Positions 22,790 to 32,392 of a stretch of 64,000 bases of DNA are shown here, in pieces (the first letter of the stretch is position 1; every line of letters starts with the position of its first letter). A program made the translations under genes and the position numbers. The notes under the pieces are model-generated. The model had not been told where the DNA came from. It was given only the letters and a program-made list of their open reading frames with translations, and made no database searches. Source of the DNA: Trichosporon coremiiforme (Eukaryota > Basidiomycota > Tremellomycetes > Trichosporonales > Trichosporonaceae); contig BCJJ01000002.1 in NCBI GenBank assembly GCA_039545355.1, positions 1,459,518 to 1,523,517 on the forward strand, in the 5' to 3' direction.

Positions 22790-23358
22790 ACCGGCTCAAA
22801 CTCTCAGCATCAATCAAACGCAAACGCAAACGCAAACGCAACGCAAAGCAAAGCATTTTGGCGCGTCGGGTGAGTTCTTTCACCCCCTTTTGTCTTGGCA
22901 CAACCCACCTTTTCCATGATGTTTTTACCAAACCTGATTTAATGAGCCTGAGCCACTTCGTGGCAAAGCTGTTAACTTTTTTTGCGTCTGATCCTATCTC
23001 CTCTCCTCTCTCCAGCTTCTTAACACTTGCATGATAGCTAACGAAACAAGCGCACAGAACTCGCCGACGCCCAAATCTATAGTCACAATGTAGTCATTAT
23101 TCTCCCCTTTTGCATTCAGATTCTCCACTGTATGACTGCTGCAGACTTTGTCGCTGACTGTGCGCCTGTGCTCTTCCTATTGCACAGTGCACAGGCTACC
23201 TGGTTCCAGGAGTGAGCGCAGTGTGTCCCATTGTCAGCATGCGGCATGCGACTCCGCTGTCAGTGGCCACGCATCGTCCGAACATCGCAGTCATGACTTC
23301 TGTATCCATCTCTAAACGTCACAAAAATACAAGCTAGTAACCCAAACCCAACGTCGTT
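22790..23358. other. Convergent intergenic region with AAACGC repeat
   Basis: After the uS15m stop, AAACGC-type units repeat about five times (roughly 22817-22856), fading into CAAAG. A T-run of nine at about 22977-22985 and AT-rich DNA near 23040 are likely transcript ends. No gene is seen. Confidence 0.5.
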
Positions 23359-25646
23359 CTACTTCTGCTCCTCTGGCTCGAGCGCGACGAGGACGGCGCC
23401 CTCGTCGACGGCCTGGGCCTTCTCGACATTGACGGCGGCGACCTTGCCCGCACGCTCAGCGCGGATGTTGATCTCCATCTTCATCGACTCGAGCACGGCG
23501 CAGACCTGGCCCTCCTCGACCATGTCCCCGGGCTTGACGCGGACGTCAATGACGGTAGCGGGCATGGGGGACACGAGGGCGTCTGAGCCGGCGGCAGCGC
23601 CGGCAGACTCGCCCTCGACCTCGGCGCCGCGGCGACGCAGTGTCACCTGCTGCGTCGGCGTGAAGACGTGCAGCTTTGTGCCGTGGGGAATCACAGACGC
23701 GGTGGAACGCGCGTGCGCGAATTGCACGTCGATGTCCGTGTCGTTCACCCGGTTCACCTTGATGTTCGGCAGCGTGTATGTCTCGCCCTCCTGGCCCTCG
23801 GGCGGGGCGACCTTGACCTCGTACGCGCCATCGGCCTGCGTCACCGTCACCTCGCCCTCGTCAAAGTGGTACACGTGCGGGGACGCGTCCGTGAATCGGC
23901 GCCCGGGGAGGGCCTTCCAGGCCCCAGCGGTGCCGGTGACGGGCTCGTGGTGCGCGATGCTGAGCGCGGCCTGCGCGAGGATCTCGGCGGGGATCTGGCG
24001 CTCGGGGAACAGCTCGGCATGGTGCTGCTCAATGAAGTTGGTCTCGACGGGTCCGGCGGCGAAGGTAGGGTGCGAAGCGACGGTGCGCAGGAAGTCGACG
24101 TTGGTGCTCGGGCCAACGACCTGGTACTCGTCGAGCGCGGAGCGGAGGAGCGCGAGCGCCTCGGCACGGTCGCGGCCGTGCACGATCAGCTTGGCGATCA
24201 TCGGGTCGTAGTGCGAGGAAACAGTGTCGCCCTCGCGGAAGCCGGTGTCGAGGCGGTGGGGGGCAGAACGGGGGGCGAGGGTGTGGATCAGGCGACCGGT
24301 GTCGGGGAGGAAGTTGGCCTCGGGACGCTCGGCGTAGATACGCGCCTCGAACGCGTGGCCGAGGCAGGGGATCTCGGCCTGCGTGACGGGGAGGGGATTG
24401 CCAGCGGCAATGGACAGCTGCCACTTGACGAGGTCGACGCCGGTGACCTCCTCGGTGACGGGGTGCTCGACCTGGAGACGGGTGTTCATCTCCATGAAGA
24501 AGAACTCGCCGCTCTCGGCGTCCATGATGAACTCGACGGTTCCGGCACCGACGTAGTTGACCGCCTTGGCGGCCGCGACGGCCTTGTCGGCGAGGTCCTT
24601 CTTGATCTCCATGGAGAGACCGGGGGCGGGCGCCTCCTCGATAATCTCTGTGGCCTGTTAGTCTATCGAACGCCACAGAACAGCAAAGTCGGATACTCAC
24701 TCTGGTGACGGCGCTGGACGGAGCAGTCACGCTCCCACAGCGAGACACAGTTGCCCTGCGAGTCGGCGAAGACCTGCACCTCGATGTGGCGGGGGCGGTC
24801 GAGCCAACGCTCGAGGAGGACCTCGTCGTTTCCGAACGACTTGGCAGCCTCACGCTTGGCCGAGCGAACCTCCTCGAGGAAGTCGTCGAGCTTGCGAACG
24901 ACGCGCATGCCCTTACCACCACCTCCGTGGGTAGGCTTGATCAGGAGCGGGAAGCCGACGTCGGCGGCAGCCTTCACGAGCGTGTCCTCGTCCTGGGCGG
25001 CACCGTGGTAGCCGGGTACACAGGGGACGCCGGCCGCAATCATAATCTCCTTCGACTCGCGCTTCGAGCCCATCGCGCGGATAGCCTCGGCCGGCGGGCC
25101 GATGAAGGCGATGCCGGCGGCAGCAACAGCGCGAGCAAACTCGGGCGACTCGGACAGGAAACCATAGCCGGGGTGGATACCGTCAGCACCAGAGGCGGCG
25201 GCGACAGCGAGAAGCTTGTCGGCGACGAGCTGGTTGTCAGTTTGAAGCCGGGAGCTGTCTAAACTTACGTAGGACTCGGCGGCAGGGGCGGGGCCGATGT
25301 GGTACGCCTCATCGGCCATCTCGACGTGCAGGCAGTCCTTGTCGGCATCGGAGTAGACGGCCACGGTGCGGACACCGAGCTCACGTGCAGTGCGGATAAC
25401 ACGGCACGCGATCTCACCACGGTTCGCGATCAGAACCTTCTTGAGACGCTTGGCATCCTGCGACGGGACGTTGGTCGCGGCATTGGCGGGAGCGGGGGAG
25501 GGAGCGGCGGGCGTGGCCAGTCCCCGGCGGTGGACGACGGGGGTAGCAGCGGGGACGATGATACGAGCGGCAGACGAGACGAGGGGAGTCGTGCGCACGC
25601 GCTGGACGCGCATACGGCGGGTCGCGCTTCGAATGATGCTCGACAT
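23359..25646 (-). CDS. MCCA: 3-methylcrotonyl-CoA carboxylase biotin-containing (alpha) subunit, mitochondrial
   Basis: Carboxylates 3-methylcrotonyl-CoA in leucine breakdown together with a beta subunit not in this window. Exons 25646-25269, 25229-24701 and 24647-23359 encode 731 residues. An Arg/Ala-rich presequence (about 1-45) precedes the biotin carboxylase domain: [12 protein letters not shown] at 69-80, ATP loop HGGGGKGM at 227-234, [12 protein letters not shown] near 292-303 restored by splicing. The biotinyl domain ends the protein with the ESMKM motif; Lys692 is the expected biotin site. Length and order match MCC alpha rather than acetyl-CoA or pyruvate carboxylase. Intron 1 is 39 nt, in frame and stop-free, so read-through would insert 13 residues after ESY. 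Confidence 0.96.
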
Positions 25647-26639
25647 GGTGGGTGAGCGGTTAGGGTGGAGAGACGAAGAGGAAGAGGAAAGGTACGGTCG
25701 TCAGAGAAATTGGTTCTTGAATGGTTGTGGTTTCTGGAAGTGTGAGCCGCCCGGTTTGCATGGACCTTGGCATGTAGTGACGACAGGGAGGGGGGCACAC
25801 CGTTGACTGCCAGACCGATCCGATAGTTAGCCGGCCGGATCATCGCGGCTTAGCCGAAGCAATGCTGTCTCTCGCATCGGGTACTAACCTCCAGTCAGCT
25901 GCAATGTGCGGGGTCCACCCATTAGCTCTGATTACAACCTCGCATCCCCACTTCCTAATGGGTACAGGAGCGGGATTAGGATTGGAGCGGGGTGGGCAAG
26001 GACCTGACATGCCGACGTGCCGAGCCAAATCGAACACGCCGACCACGGCGTGAACAGAATCGCTCCAGTAAATCGTGATCGTGCTCTCAACTCTCAGGGA
26101 CAAACCTCGGCGCACGCGGAGTCCCACGGCTCGGTCCCTTTTCTGACCTCTGCACGCGCCTACCTGAGCACACTACCACCGCTCAGATGGGCGTCCAGTC
26201 CCCCACGCCTGCCAGACATCGTCTCTTCCGTGGACGGAACTTGCACCGTAGCTCCCTACCACCTCGGTATCTATCCAAACTTTCACGCGAGCCAAGCCTA
26301 CCGAACTTCGCCTCCGTCACCCATGTCGTTATCCCACCGTCGATCGCGCTAGTCACAAGAGTTATCTCCGCCGTCCTATGTTAAACCACGCCTTATGCCG
26401 CGATCGGGACTGCATATGTGGGCTACTATCGCTGCTATCACTGCTATCAGTGCGGCTACGGGGCCGCTGAGGTCTCAAGGGAGCCTCGTGACCGCGAAGG
26501 AGCGCACACCTACCCTGCAACGTCTGCGGAGGACCGATTCCGCAAGTGGATTGTGCTGACGTAAGCGGAAATTTGGCTATTGATAAACCAATGGGTCCGC
26601 CGCACCGGCGTCCGGAGTGCAAAATTCGCCGTACCTTCA
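25647..26639. promoter_or_regulatory. MCCA promoter and flanking DNA
   Basis: About 1 kb between the carboxylase start and the tRNA. No ORF is convincing on either strand and I see no repeat. The first 150 bases are purine-rich on the plus strand (AGACGAAGAGGAAGAGGAAAGG), i.e. a pyrimidine-rich leader for the minus-strand gene. Confidence 0.45.
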
Positions 26640-26726
26640 ATCGCTGTAGCTCAGTCGGTTAGAGCGTCACCCTTATGTGGATAACTTTTATGGTGAAGTG
26701 CGTGGGTTCGATTCCCTCCAGCGATA
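26640..26726 (+). tRNA. tRNA-Ile (UAU), 13-nt intron
   Basis: Folds as a full cloverleaf: acceptor ATCGCTG/CAGCGAT (7 pairs), D stem GCTC/GAGC with loop AGTCGGTTA, anticodon stem TCACC/GGTGA, five-base variable loop, T stem GTGGG/CCCTC with loop TTCGATT, discriminator A. Anticodon TAT is at 26674-26676 and a 13-nt intron at 26678-26690 follows position 37. A and B boxes (TAGCTCAGTCGG..., GGTTCGATTCC) are intact. Fungal tRNA-Ile(UAU) genes commonly carry introns. Two oddities: a T:T mismatch in the T stem (26703/26717) and G at position 37, where A is expected for an ANN-reading tRNA. It may be a diverged copy. Confidence 0.8.
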
Positions 26727-26748
26727 GCATTATACTGGATGCGGACAC

Positions 26749-26753
26749 TTTTT
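26749..26753 (+). terminator. Pol III terminator of the tRNA
   Basis: TTTTT run 23 bp after the discriminator base, the standard RNA polymerase III stop. Confidence 0.7.
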
Positions 26754-27168
26754 GAAGATGATTCACGAGCCGATGCTTGCGTTGAAGAATCAAGGTGTTC
26801 ATGATAGATGCAGGGAAGGTGGTGGAGGAGCGGCGAGGGCGCGGACGCACACAAATGGTGTGAGAGGGGGCGTAGGGAAAGGATGATGTGGCATGGGCCT
26901 CGGGGGCATAGAGGGAAAATCCTTGCGCTGTGTCAATTTGATGGTCACCAGCAGCCGAAGGTAGGAGTTCATGAGGTGGTAAATGTGGTGCTGGTGAAGA
27001 GGAGAGGGAGGGACGAGGAGAGCGATGGAGGTAAAGAAATGTAGCCATGGAGTTGTCCAAAAGCTTGGCGCGGGTATCTTGCTCAAGCCTTGGGCAGCTG
27101 CTGGCGTTTGATGTAAACCATCGGCTCCGTTCTTGAGTGACGTGCGCATAAGTCACTTGCTACGGGAA

Positions 27169-27242
27169 TCAGCTACCATCACGGCGAAGCGACTCACAGT
27201 TGTGGGAGACCGACGAACTACATGTTAAGTGATGGTAGCTGA
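27169..27242. repeat. 14-bp perfect inverted repeat with 46-bp spacer
   Basis: TCAGCTACCATCAC at 27169-27182 is exactly complementary to GTGATGGTAGCTGA at 27229-27242. It could form a hairpin in RNA or be the ends of a short decayed element; no flanking target duplication is evident. Confidence 0.55.
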
Positions 27243-27375
27243 GACTGGAGGATGGTAAGCGGACGGTGGGAATTTGGGCTTCGACGATGTTCGAGTTTAA
27301 GCAAATGGACTCGTGTTGATGAGGAACAGCGGGGGAAAGAGGGTTAGAGAGAGCAGCTAAATCGTGGCGGAAGAT

Positions 27376-27414
27376 GTGAGCGGCGGAGGTGAGCGGCGGA
27401 GGTGAGCGGCGGAG
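27376..27414 (+). repeat. Minisatellite, 13 bp x 3
   Basis: Three perfect head-to-tail copies of GTGAGCGGCGGAG. No coding context. Confidence 0.8.
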
Positions 27415-27846
27415 GCAGGCAATGGAGAACCGGATAATGGTTAGAGGAGGAAGGGAATCGGTGAGGGGGGAAGGAGAGAGCAGCCGGTGAGGGATACGAT
27501 AGGGGATGACAACCGTCGGCGCAAGGTTCAGGCGGCGGCTTGGACATCAAGCGGCACCCAACGTTAGTTGGCGTGAGATAGGGCTGAATCTATGAACTCG
27601 ATGGAGAGTCAGCGGCGCAAGCAATCCGTCCACACGTGGGTCGCATGTCGCTAGGTGAACCGAGTGGGCCCAGAGGTGCCGATGGGCCTGGTGAAGTCGA
27701 ACAGAAGCGGAGGCGAATCTGGAGCAAGTGACAAGCAGGATTGGCGGCAAGCTGCCAAAGGCAGGAGCAGGCGGCTGTGGTGTAAGACATGTCGGACGTA
27801 GGAAGAAGCGCGGAGGAAGAAAGGAAGAGAGGCCGTCAGGCAATAA

Positions 27847-28032
27847 TCAAAAAGACAACCATGCAAAAACAGTAAAAATCATCGGCCTCGCCAAGACTGG
27901 TATACCGAGCGCCCTAGGCACCAGCAAGACGGTCGCGAATGCCAGAAACTCTGCCGCAGCAACGACACCCGGGAAGACGTTGAAGCTGGTGAAGTAGACG
28001 AGGCAGCAGACGAGCACGCAGGAAAACAGCAT
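27847..28032 (-). CDS. Possible hydrophobic small ORF (61 aa)
   Basis: ATG at 28032 to TGA at 27847 gives two hydrophobic stretches (LFSCVLVCCLVYFTSF; VVAAAEFLAFATVLLV). Part of it (FTSF...VAAAE) reappears about 100 bp upstream in a different frame (FTSF...VAAAE), so this is either a tandemly duplicated, decayed membrane-protein gene or chance. No family recognised, no splice support. Confidence 0.2.
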   Translation of the reverse strand: MLFSCVLVCCLVYFTSFNVFPGVVAAAEFLAFATVLLVPRALGIPVLARPMIFTVFAWLSF

Positions 28033-29608
28033 AAAGTACCTTGAATCTCTGCCGCGGCAACGATGCACAGCTTCCACCGAATACAGAAGCTGGTGAAGCA
28101 AGACGAAGCGGTTAAACAAGCATGGGCATTGTTGTTGAACAGCAGAATCCTTCCCCTGTTGAACGAAGGAGGTGGCATTGTCAATCGACAAGACGATTCA
28201 AGGTTGGGCGAGCGGAAGGTTGGGATGAGTTGGCGAAGGGAGACGAAGGGGCCGGCGTTGTCGATAGACCGAGGCAAGCGAAGGTTGGGCGAACGGGGAT
28301 GAGAGAAAAGGTCGGCAGAGCGGCGATGCGAGATAACGGTGCTGCGAGTCAGTGATGGGATCCGAGGGATATAGGGGAGAGTGATGATTAGAAGGTGGAA
28401 GTGGTGGATGGAGTGACGAGTGGCAAATGCAAGAATGGAGGGCCGCTTTATAGAGCTGTCGTGTCGGTGCCGTCCTCGCCCCCCCTTCGGGTCCACGACC
28501 AGCAGCACACGACTGTTCGCCAGCGCACACTGTCGCGAGGGCGATACCGGCTGTCGGTATGATCCGCTCCACACAAGGACCGCCTCACGGGGTGCGAACT
28601 CGAGGATCACGGGTCAGTGCACCCCCCGTTGTTGGTACAATTTCCAGGAAGCGATGAACCGGCTCGCGCTCATCGTTTAGCATCGTTCGGCCGTGCGCCG
28701 TCATTGAGCAACGCTGTAACGCATTCTTTCAAAAGCTTGGAATAAACCCCTGATCCCCATTGGGAAGGAAGTGTGGCACTCAGACTGCTGGCGCGGTAGA
28801 GTGAGGGCGCAACGGATCCAGATGGGATGAGTTAGGTTGTCAGTCTGGACATCGGATTGTGCATCGCTCCCGCGATCCCACCTCTTCCCTCTCCTCACTT
28901 TCAGGCCCCTCCACTGATTCTTCTGACTATCGCTTGTTTCCGGCTCCTTGTCTCCGCATCCAAGTTGGGATGCAGATCCTTGGAATAAACGGCGGCAGAA
29001 AAAGCCCGCAAATCCGCTGAAATTGGTTCTTTCGCCAGCCGGCTCTTGTTTCGCTCGGGGCCAATACGCCATCTGCCGCCAAAGTCTGTCGCTTATCAGC
29101 TATCTTGGCCGTCCCGGGTTATTCGGCACTGGGAAGAAATTGGTCTGCCCAGGGTCTCCGAGTGGTCTGCAGCCACACGATGCTGAAGCACGTAGGTCTT
29201 CGGCTGCCGCGGCGCGATCCGACAAGATGACCGGGGGAAAGGCACACGCGGTGCGACAGATTGCGCGGAGGGAGACCCGTTCACGCGACTGACCGTCGAC
29301 ACCATCAACAAACTGCAATGCAAACTCGACTTCACACCACTCACTTTGCCATGCCGCACACACTCCGAACCCCGCCAGATACGCCGAGTTCGCTGAGGAT
29401 TAAACCGCCGCCGCGGCTTTCTCTCTCAGCGTCGACATCCCAGCGCATTCCGGCACGTGGCCCAGGAACAGCGGCCCGGCTTCAGGGCGGCGATCCCACG
29501 CCGACTCGCTCTCTACGATAGAGTACTCACTGCGACCTGTAGGTCTACTGTGACATCGCACAACGGCCGCCGGCAGCTGGGAAAGCCAGAGGAATAAGCT
29601 GACAGCAG

Positions 29609-30499
29609 GCATCGGCCACGAGCCCCACATATGCGTACGGGACCTACGCCGCGTTTGCCGAGTGCCGCGCCGTTCTGGCTCGAGCAGATGCGGCGTTCGT
29701 ATATCGCTCGGGGCAGCTTGCAAAGCTGGAGGCGGTGGCCAATGTTGTGGAAGTCTTCTCCTCTGCAGGTCCCAGATCAAGCACGTGTAGTGGTGGCGAG
29801 GAACGCCAGGTTCTGATCAGTCCAAGTGTGCGATCTCCGAGCCTGCGATCCAGCATCTCTTCTGTCACCTCACTCTCAGCTTCACCTCTCGTATCATCGC
29901 CCTTCGCCAGCTCACCGACGCCCTACCTGACAATGCCACTCCTGCCCTCTCCAGTACGACCCCGAACGTCCGATCAGGTCTTACTCGCGTTCCGCCGCAT
30001 GCTGAGCGCACCACCACCGACATTGCGCCTGTTCCTCAGCAAGCACTTTGCGCTCGCTTTCGCGTTCAAGCCCCATGGGCTGGAGAACGTTGCCCCGCTG
30101 CGTCTGGCCGTTATGCGAGCTCCTCAGTTCACGCCTCCCCTCGTCCTGCATGACCTGATCGTGCTCGAGCAACACCTCTACACCCAGTCACGTCCCTCGC
30201 AGTCTCCACTCCAGGCCACACATGCGTTCGCTTCCCCGGGCCGCGGCGTGCAGGAGCCAGAGGGCTTTGGCGTCTGGCGCACCGTCGTCGCATACCTCGC
30301 CGCTGTGCTCGCGAAGGAGGGCGAGGCGAGTGTTTGTAGCTATCTCGGTGAAGTCCGACATCTTGCGCGGGAAAGAGCACGAGCTCGGCGCGTGATGCGT
30401 GAGGGTGGACGAAGGCTGGGTCGGCAGGAGATCTCGCCATCATCACGGCAGAATGCCCTACTGAAGAGCGCCGGGTTACCCAATGTTGCCCAACCCTAA
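29609..30499 (+). CDS. Hypothetical protein, 5' exon unresolved
   Basis: The frame is open from the acceptor GCTGACAGCAG at 29598-29608 to TAA at 30497-30499 (296 codons) with coding-like composition: AYGTYAAFAECRAVLARADAAF..., then a Ser/Pro-rich linker, then a helical half (SDQVLLAFRRML, LRLFLSKHFALAFAF, VVAYLAAVLAKEGEASV, RHLARERARARRVMREGG). The upstream exon is not settled; candidates end near 29539 (donor GTAGGT) or start at ATG 29351. If nothing is spliced on, an internal ATG at 29932 would give a shorter protein. I recognise no family; the product is mostly alpha-helical and basic at its C-terminus. Confidence 0.5.
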   Translation, partial: ASATSPTYAYGTYAAFAECRAVLARADAAFVYRSGQLAKLEAVANVVEVFSSAGPRSSTCSGGEERQVLISPSVRSPSLRSSISSVTSLSASPLVSSPFASSPTPYLTMPLLPSPVRPRTSDQVLLAFRRMLSAPPPTLRLFLSKHFALAFAFKPHGLENVAPLRLAVMRAPQFTPPLVLHDLIVLEQHLYTQSRPSQSPLQATHAFASPGRGVQEPEGFGVWRTVVAYLAAVLAKEGEASVCSYLGEVRHLARERARARRVMREGGRRLGRQEISPSSRQNALLKSAGLPNVAQP

Positions 30500-30746
30500 G
30501 AACGTCGAACGCCAAGTACACGTCAACGCCGACACCGACGTCAACTGTATCAATAGCAATAGCAAGAACCACACACGCCATGTATCGTATCGATACTTGA
30601 TTCACCACGACACGAACGCAGAACAAGAGCATTGACGGCGCGACGCGACTGTCTTGGCACCTGGAACAGGAGCAGGCACCCGATAGCTGACAGGCAGCCT
30701 CGCCACTGCCTCCAGCATTTCGGACTCATTTCGGACTCTAGTTCCC
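30500..30746. other. Short intergenic or upstream-exon region
   Basis: Contains GCTGACAGGCAG near 30687-30698, a typical local intron end, suggesting that an exon upstream of 30747 exists in this stretch or before it. No donor was found. Confidence 0.35.
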
Positions 30747-31256
30747 ATGGACCATCAGGCAGTGCCTCGGCGTCCGCGACCGCCCGCGACCGCCGCCGCT
30801 TCCCCGAAGTCGGCCACGAACATTGGGGATATAGTTGGCGGAGTCGTCGGCGGAGTCGAAAGTGTGCTCGGCATTGTCGGCGCAGGCCATCTGTATCTCC
30901 GCCGACGCAGCAAGAGCCAACCCCTGCAGGGCGCAATCGAGGAGGAGGACAAACCCGACGGCGGCGAGTACGAAAACATCGTTGAAGATTTCGTCACGAC
31001 GCACACTCTCAGCGGAGGGGGTACGTCCCAGTCGCCTTCGGCATCGGGCAAGGGGGCGATGGGCGATGGCTAGCCCGGTCCCTCGACTCAAGAGTCGCGG
31101 CCGAGGCTGCAGGTTGAGACGGGGCAAAGGGAGGCGGACGCGGGACCGCTGCCTGAGGAACAGACGTTGCCACCGCTGTATGACCCGATGTGGCCCTCTC
31201 TGAGCACGCCTAGCGTGCCGAGTACTCCGGCCGCGAGCACACCGACGAAGCGGTAA
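30747..31256 (+). CDS. Small single-pass membrane protein, possibly broken
   Basis: From ATG 30747, exons 30747-31020 and 31093-31256 join through a 72-nt GTACGT...AG intron and bypass a TAG at 31071; product about 145 residues. A glycine-zipper membrane segment (IGDIVGGVVGGVESVLGIVGAG) is followed by a basic LRRRSK stop-transfer, an acidic stretch and a tail ending in PPLYDPMWP and TPTKR, typical of fungal membrane-protein tails. The plus-1 frame just upstream reads as a Ser/Ala-rich stalk (SDSSSHGPSGSASASATA) that would fit in front of the membrane segment, so a one-base indel near 30790 may have split a longer gene. It could be a pseudogene. Confidence 0.4.
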
Positions 31257-31485
31257 TGTGGAAGGGGAGAGACTCTTGGTAGCTATCGAGTGCGTCGAGC
31301 AAGTACGCTAGCATGCATCCTTAGAGCAGGGACAGTTAATCGGCGCGGACAGCATGTCGGACTGCAACAGATGAACAATGAATTACGCCGCCGTATGCCT
31401 GCATATGCTTCTCCTGCTATTCTTGACAGCCTACTGCTGACACTGTCCATTTGTAGGAGCACACCCTCATAACAGAGACAGAAGG

Positions 31486-31828
31486 CTACGGGCCCAGAGT
31501 ATCGGCGAACTCGAGCAACGCCCTGCGCACGCCGCGACCCGCCTCAAGCTGTTTCTTGACCTGCGCAACACTGAGTCCAGACTGGGTGTTAGCTCCATCT
31601 CTCGCAAAGCTGCGTCCGACTCACAATCTCAGCAGCGTCCTCGTTCGTCAGCGCTTTCAGCCCTGCGGCGATCACGGCGCGCGCGAGCAGCGCCTTGCTC
31701 CCGTCTGGAAGCTGGCCGCGCGCCTTGCCTTTCGAGGTCGAGGGGCTGGGGCTCGGGAGAGAGTAGGGCTTCACATCCTCGTCCTTGGAGACCTTGGCGG
31801 ACTTGGGGATCTTGCGAGCGGCTGGCAT
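31486..31828 (-). CDS. Small basic conserved-looking protein, 99 aa
   Basis: Exons 31828-31625 and 31581-31486 encode 99 residues; the 43-nt intron ends GCTAACACCCAG and keeps phase 0. The N-terminal half is a basic linker (RKIPKSAKVSKDED, STSKGKARG). The C-terminal half is helical: GSKALLARAVIAAGLKALTNEDAAEISGLSVAQVKKQLEAG, reminiscent of a helix-turn-helix (NEDAAEISGLSVAQVKKQL), ending RRALLEFADTLGP. Probably nuclear or nucleic-acid binding, but no family is recognised. The start was chosen at MPAARK; an in-frame upstream extension to 32104 is Pro/Ser/His-rich and unlikely. Confidence 0.6.
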
Positions 31829-32392
31829 CCTTGCCTTCTGATGGGTTGGGAGGCGTGGGTGGCGAGGGCGTCGGAACTCCCCGAGAAGAGCCAGTGCAGT
31901 TGTGAGCTTAGATTGGAAATGTATCCTGGGATGCGTCTGCGGAGAGTAGTGACTCGGGATGTCGAGGTGAGTGAGTGGATGACAAGGGGAAGTCCTGGGA
32001 AAGGTTTGGGATGGGGTTGGGGAAGGCTGAGGGGTGTGAAGGAGTTGAGACGATGCACGCCGATGTACTAGTCCTTGGGGCGCACACAACCCCTTGCTCT
32101 TCACACCTCATCGTCGCCCCATCCCGTCCCGCCCCGACTTCGCCCTCCTCCCCCTCTCAAGCGCACGCCGCATGGCTCATGGCTCCCGTGAGACCATCCC
32201 CTCACCCCCGCAGTCCGCACGTAGCCCATCCCTCCCTTGGCCACCTGGCTGTCAGCTCCTCCGCCGCTCTCGTCCAATGCGCCATGCTCAGCAGTCGGTC
32301 AGTTACGTCAGTTGATATGAGAGAGCCGCGAGTCTAACATTAATAATGCAAAGATCGACCACACCTGTACACTGTACTGCGCTGCTGGCGCT
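31829..32392. other. Intergenic region between the small protein and prefoldin 3
   Basis: About 560 bp holding the small-protein promoter and the prefoldin 3' end. C/T-rich around 32120-32240. No gene supported. Confidence 0.4.

Larger units (their letters stand above)
26754..29608. other. Gene-poor region with degenerate repeats
   Basis: About 2.9 kb without a resolved gene. It holds a 14-bp inverted repeat (27169-27182 and 27229-27242), three perfect 13-bp tandem copies of GTGAGCGGCGGAG (27376-27414), and diverged duplications between about 27940 and 28310. A 61-codon hydrophobic minus-strand ORF (28032-27847) sits on the duplicated part. A plus-strand ORF from ATG 29351 to TAG 29521 may be a first exon of the next gene, but no good donor was found. 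Confidence 0.5.

Noticed and set aside
22817..22856. Internal telomere tract
   Set aside because: AAACGC units do not match TTAGGG-type telomere repeats and lie in a 3' UTR.
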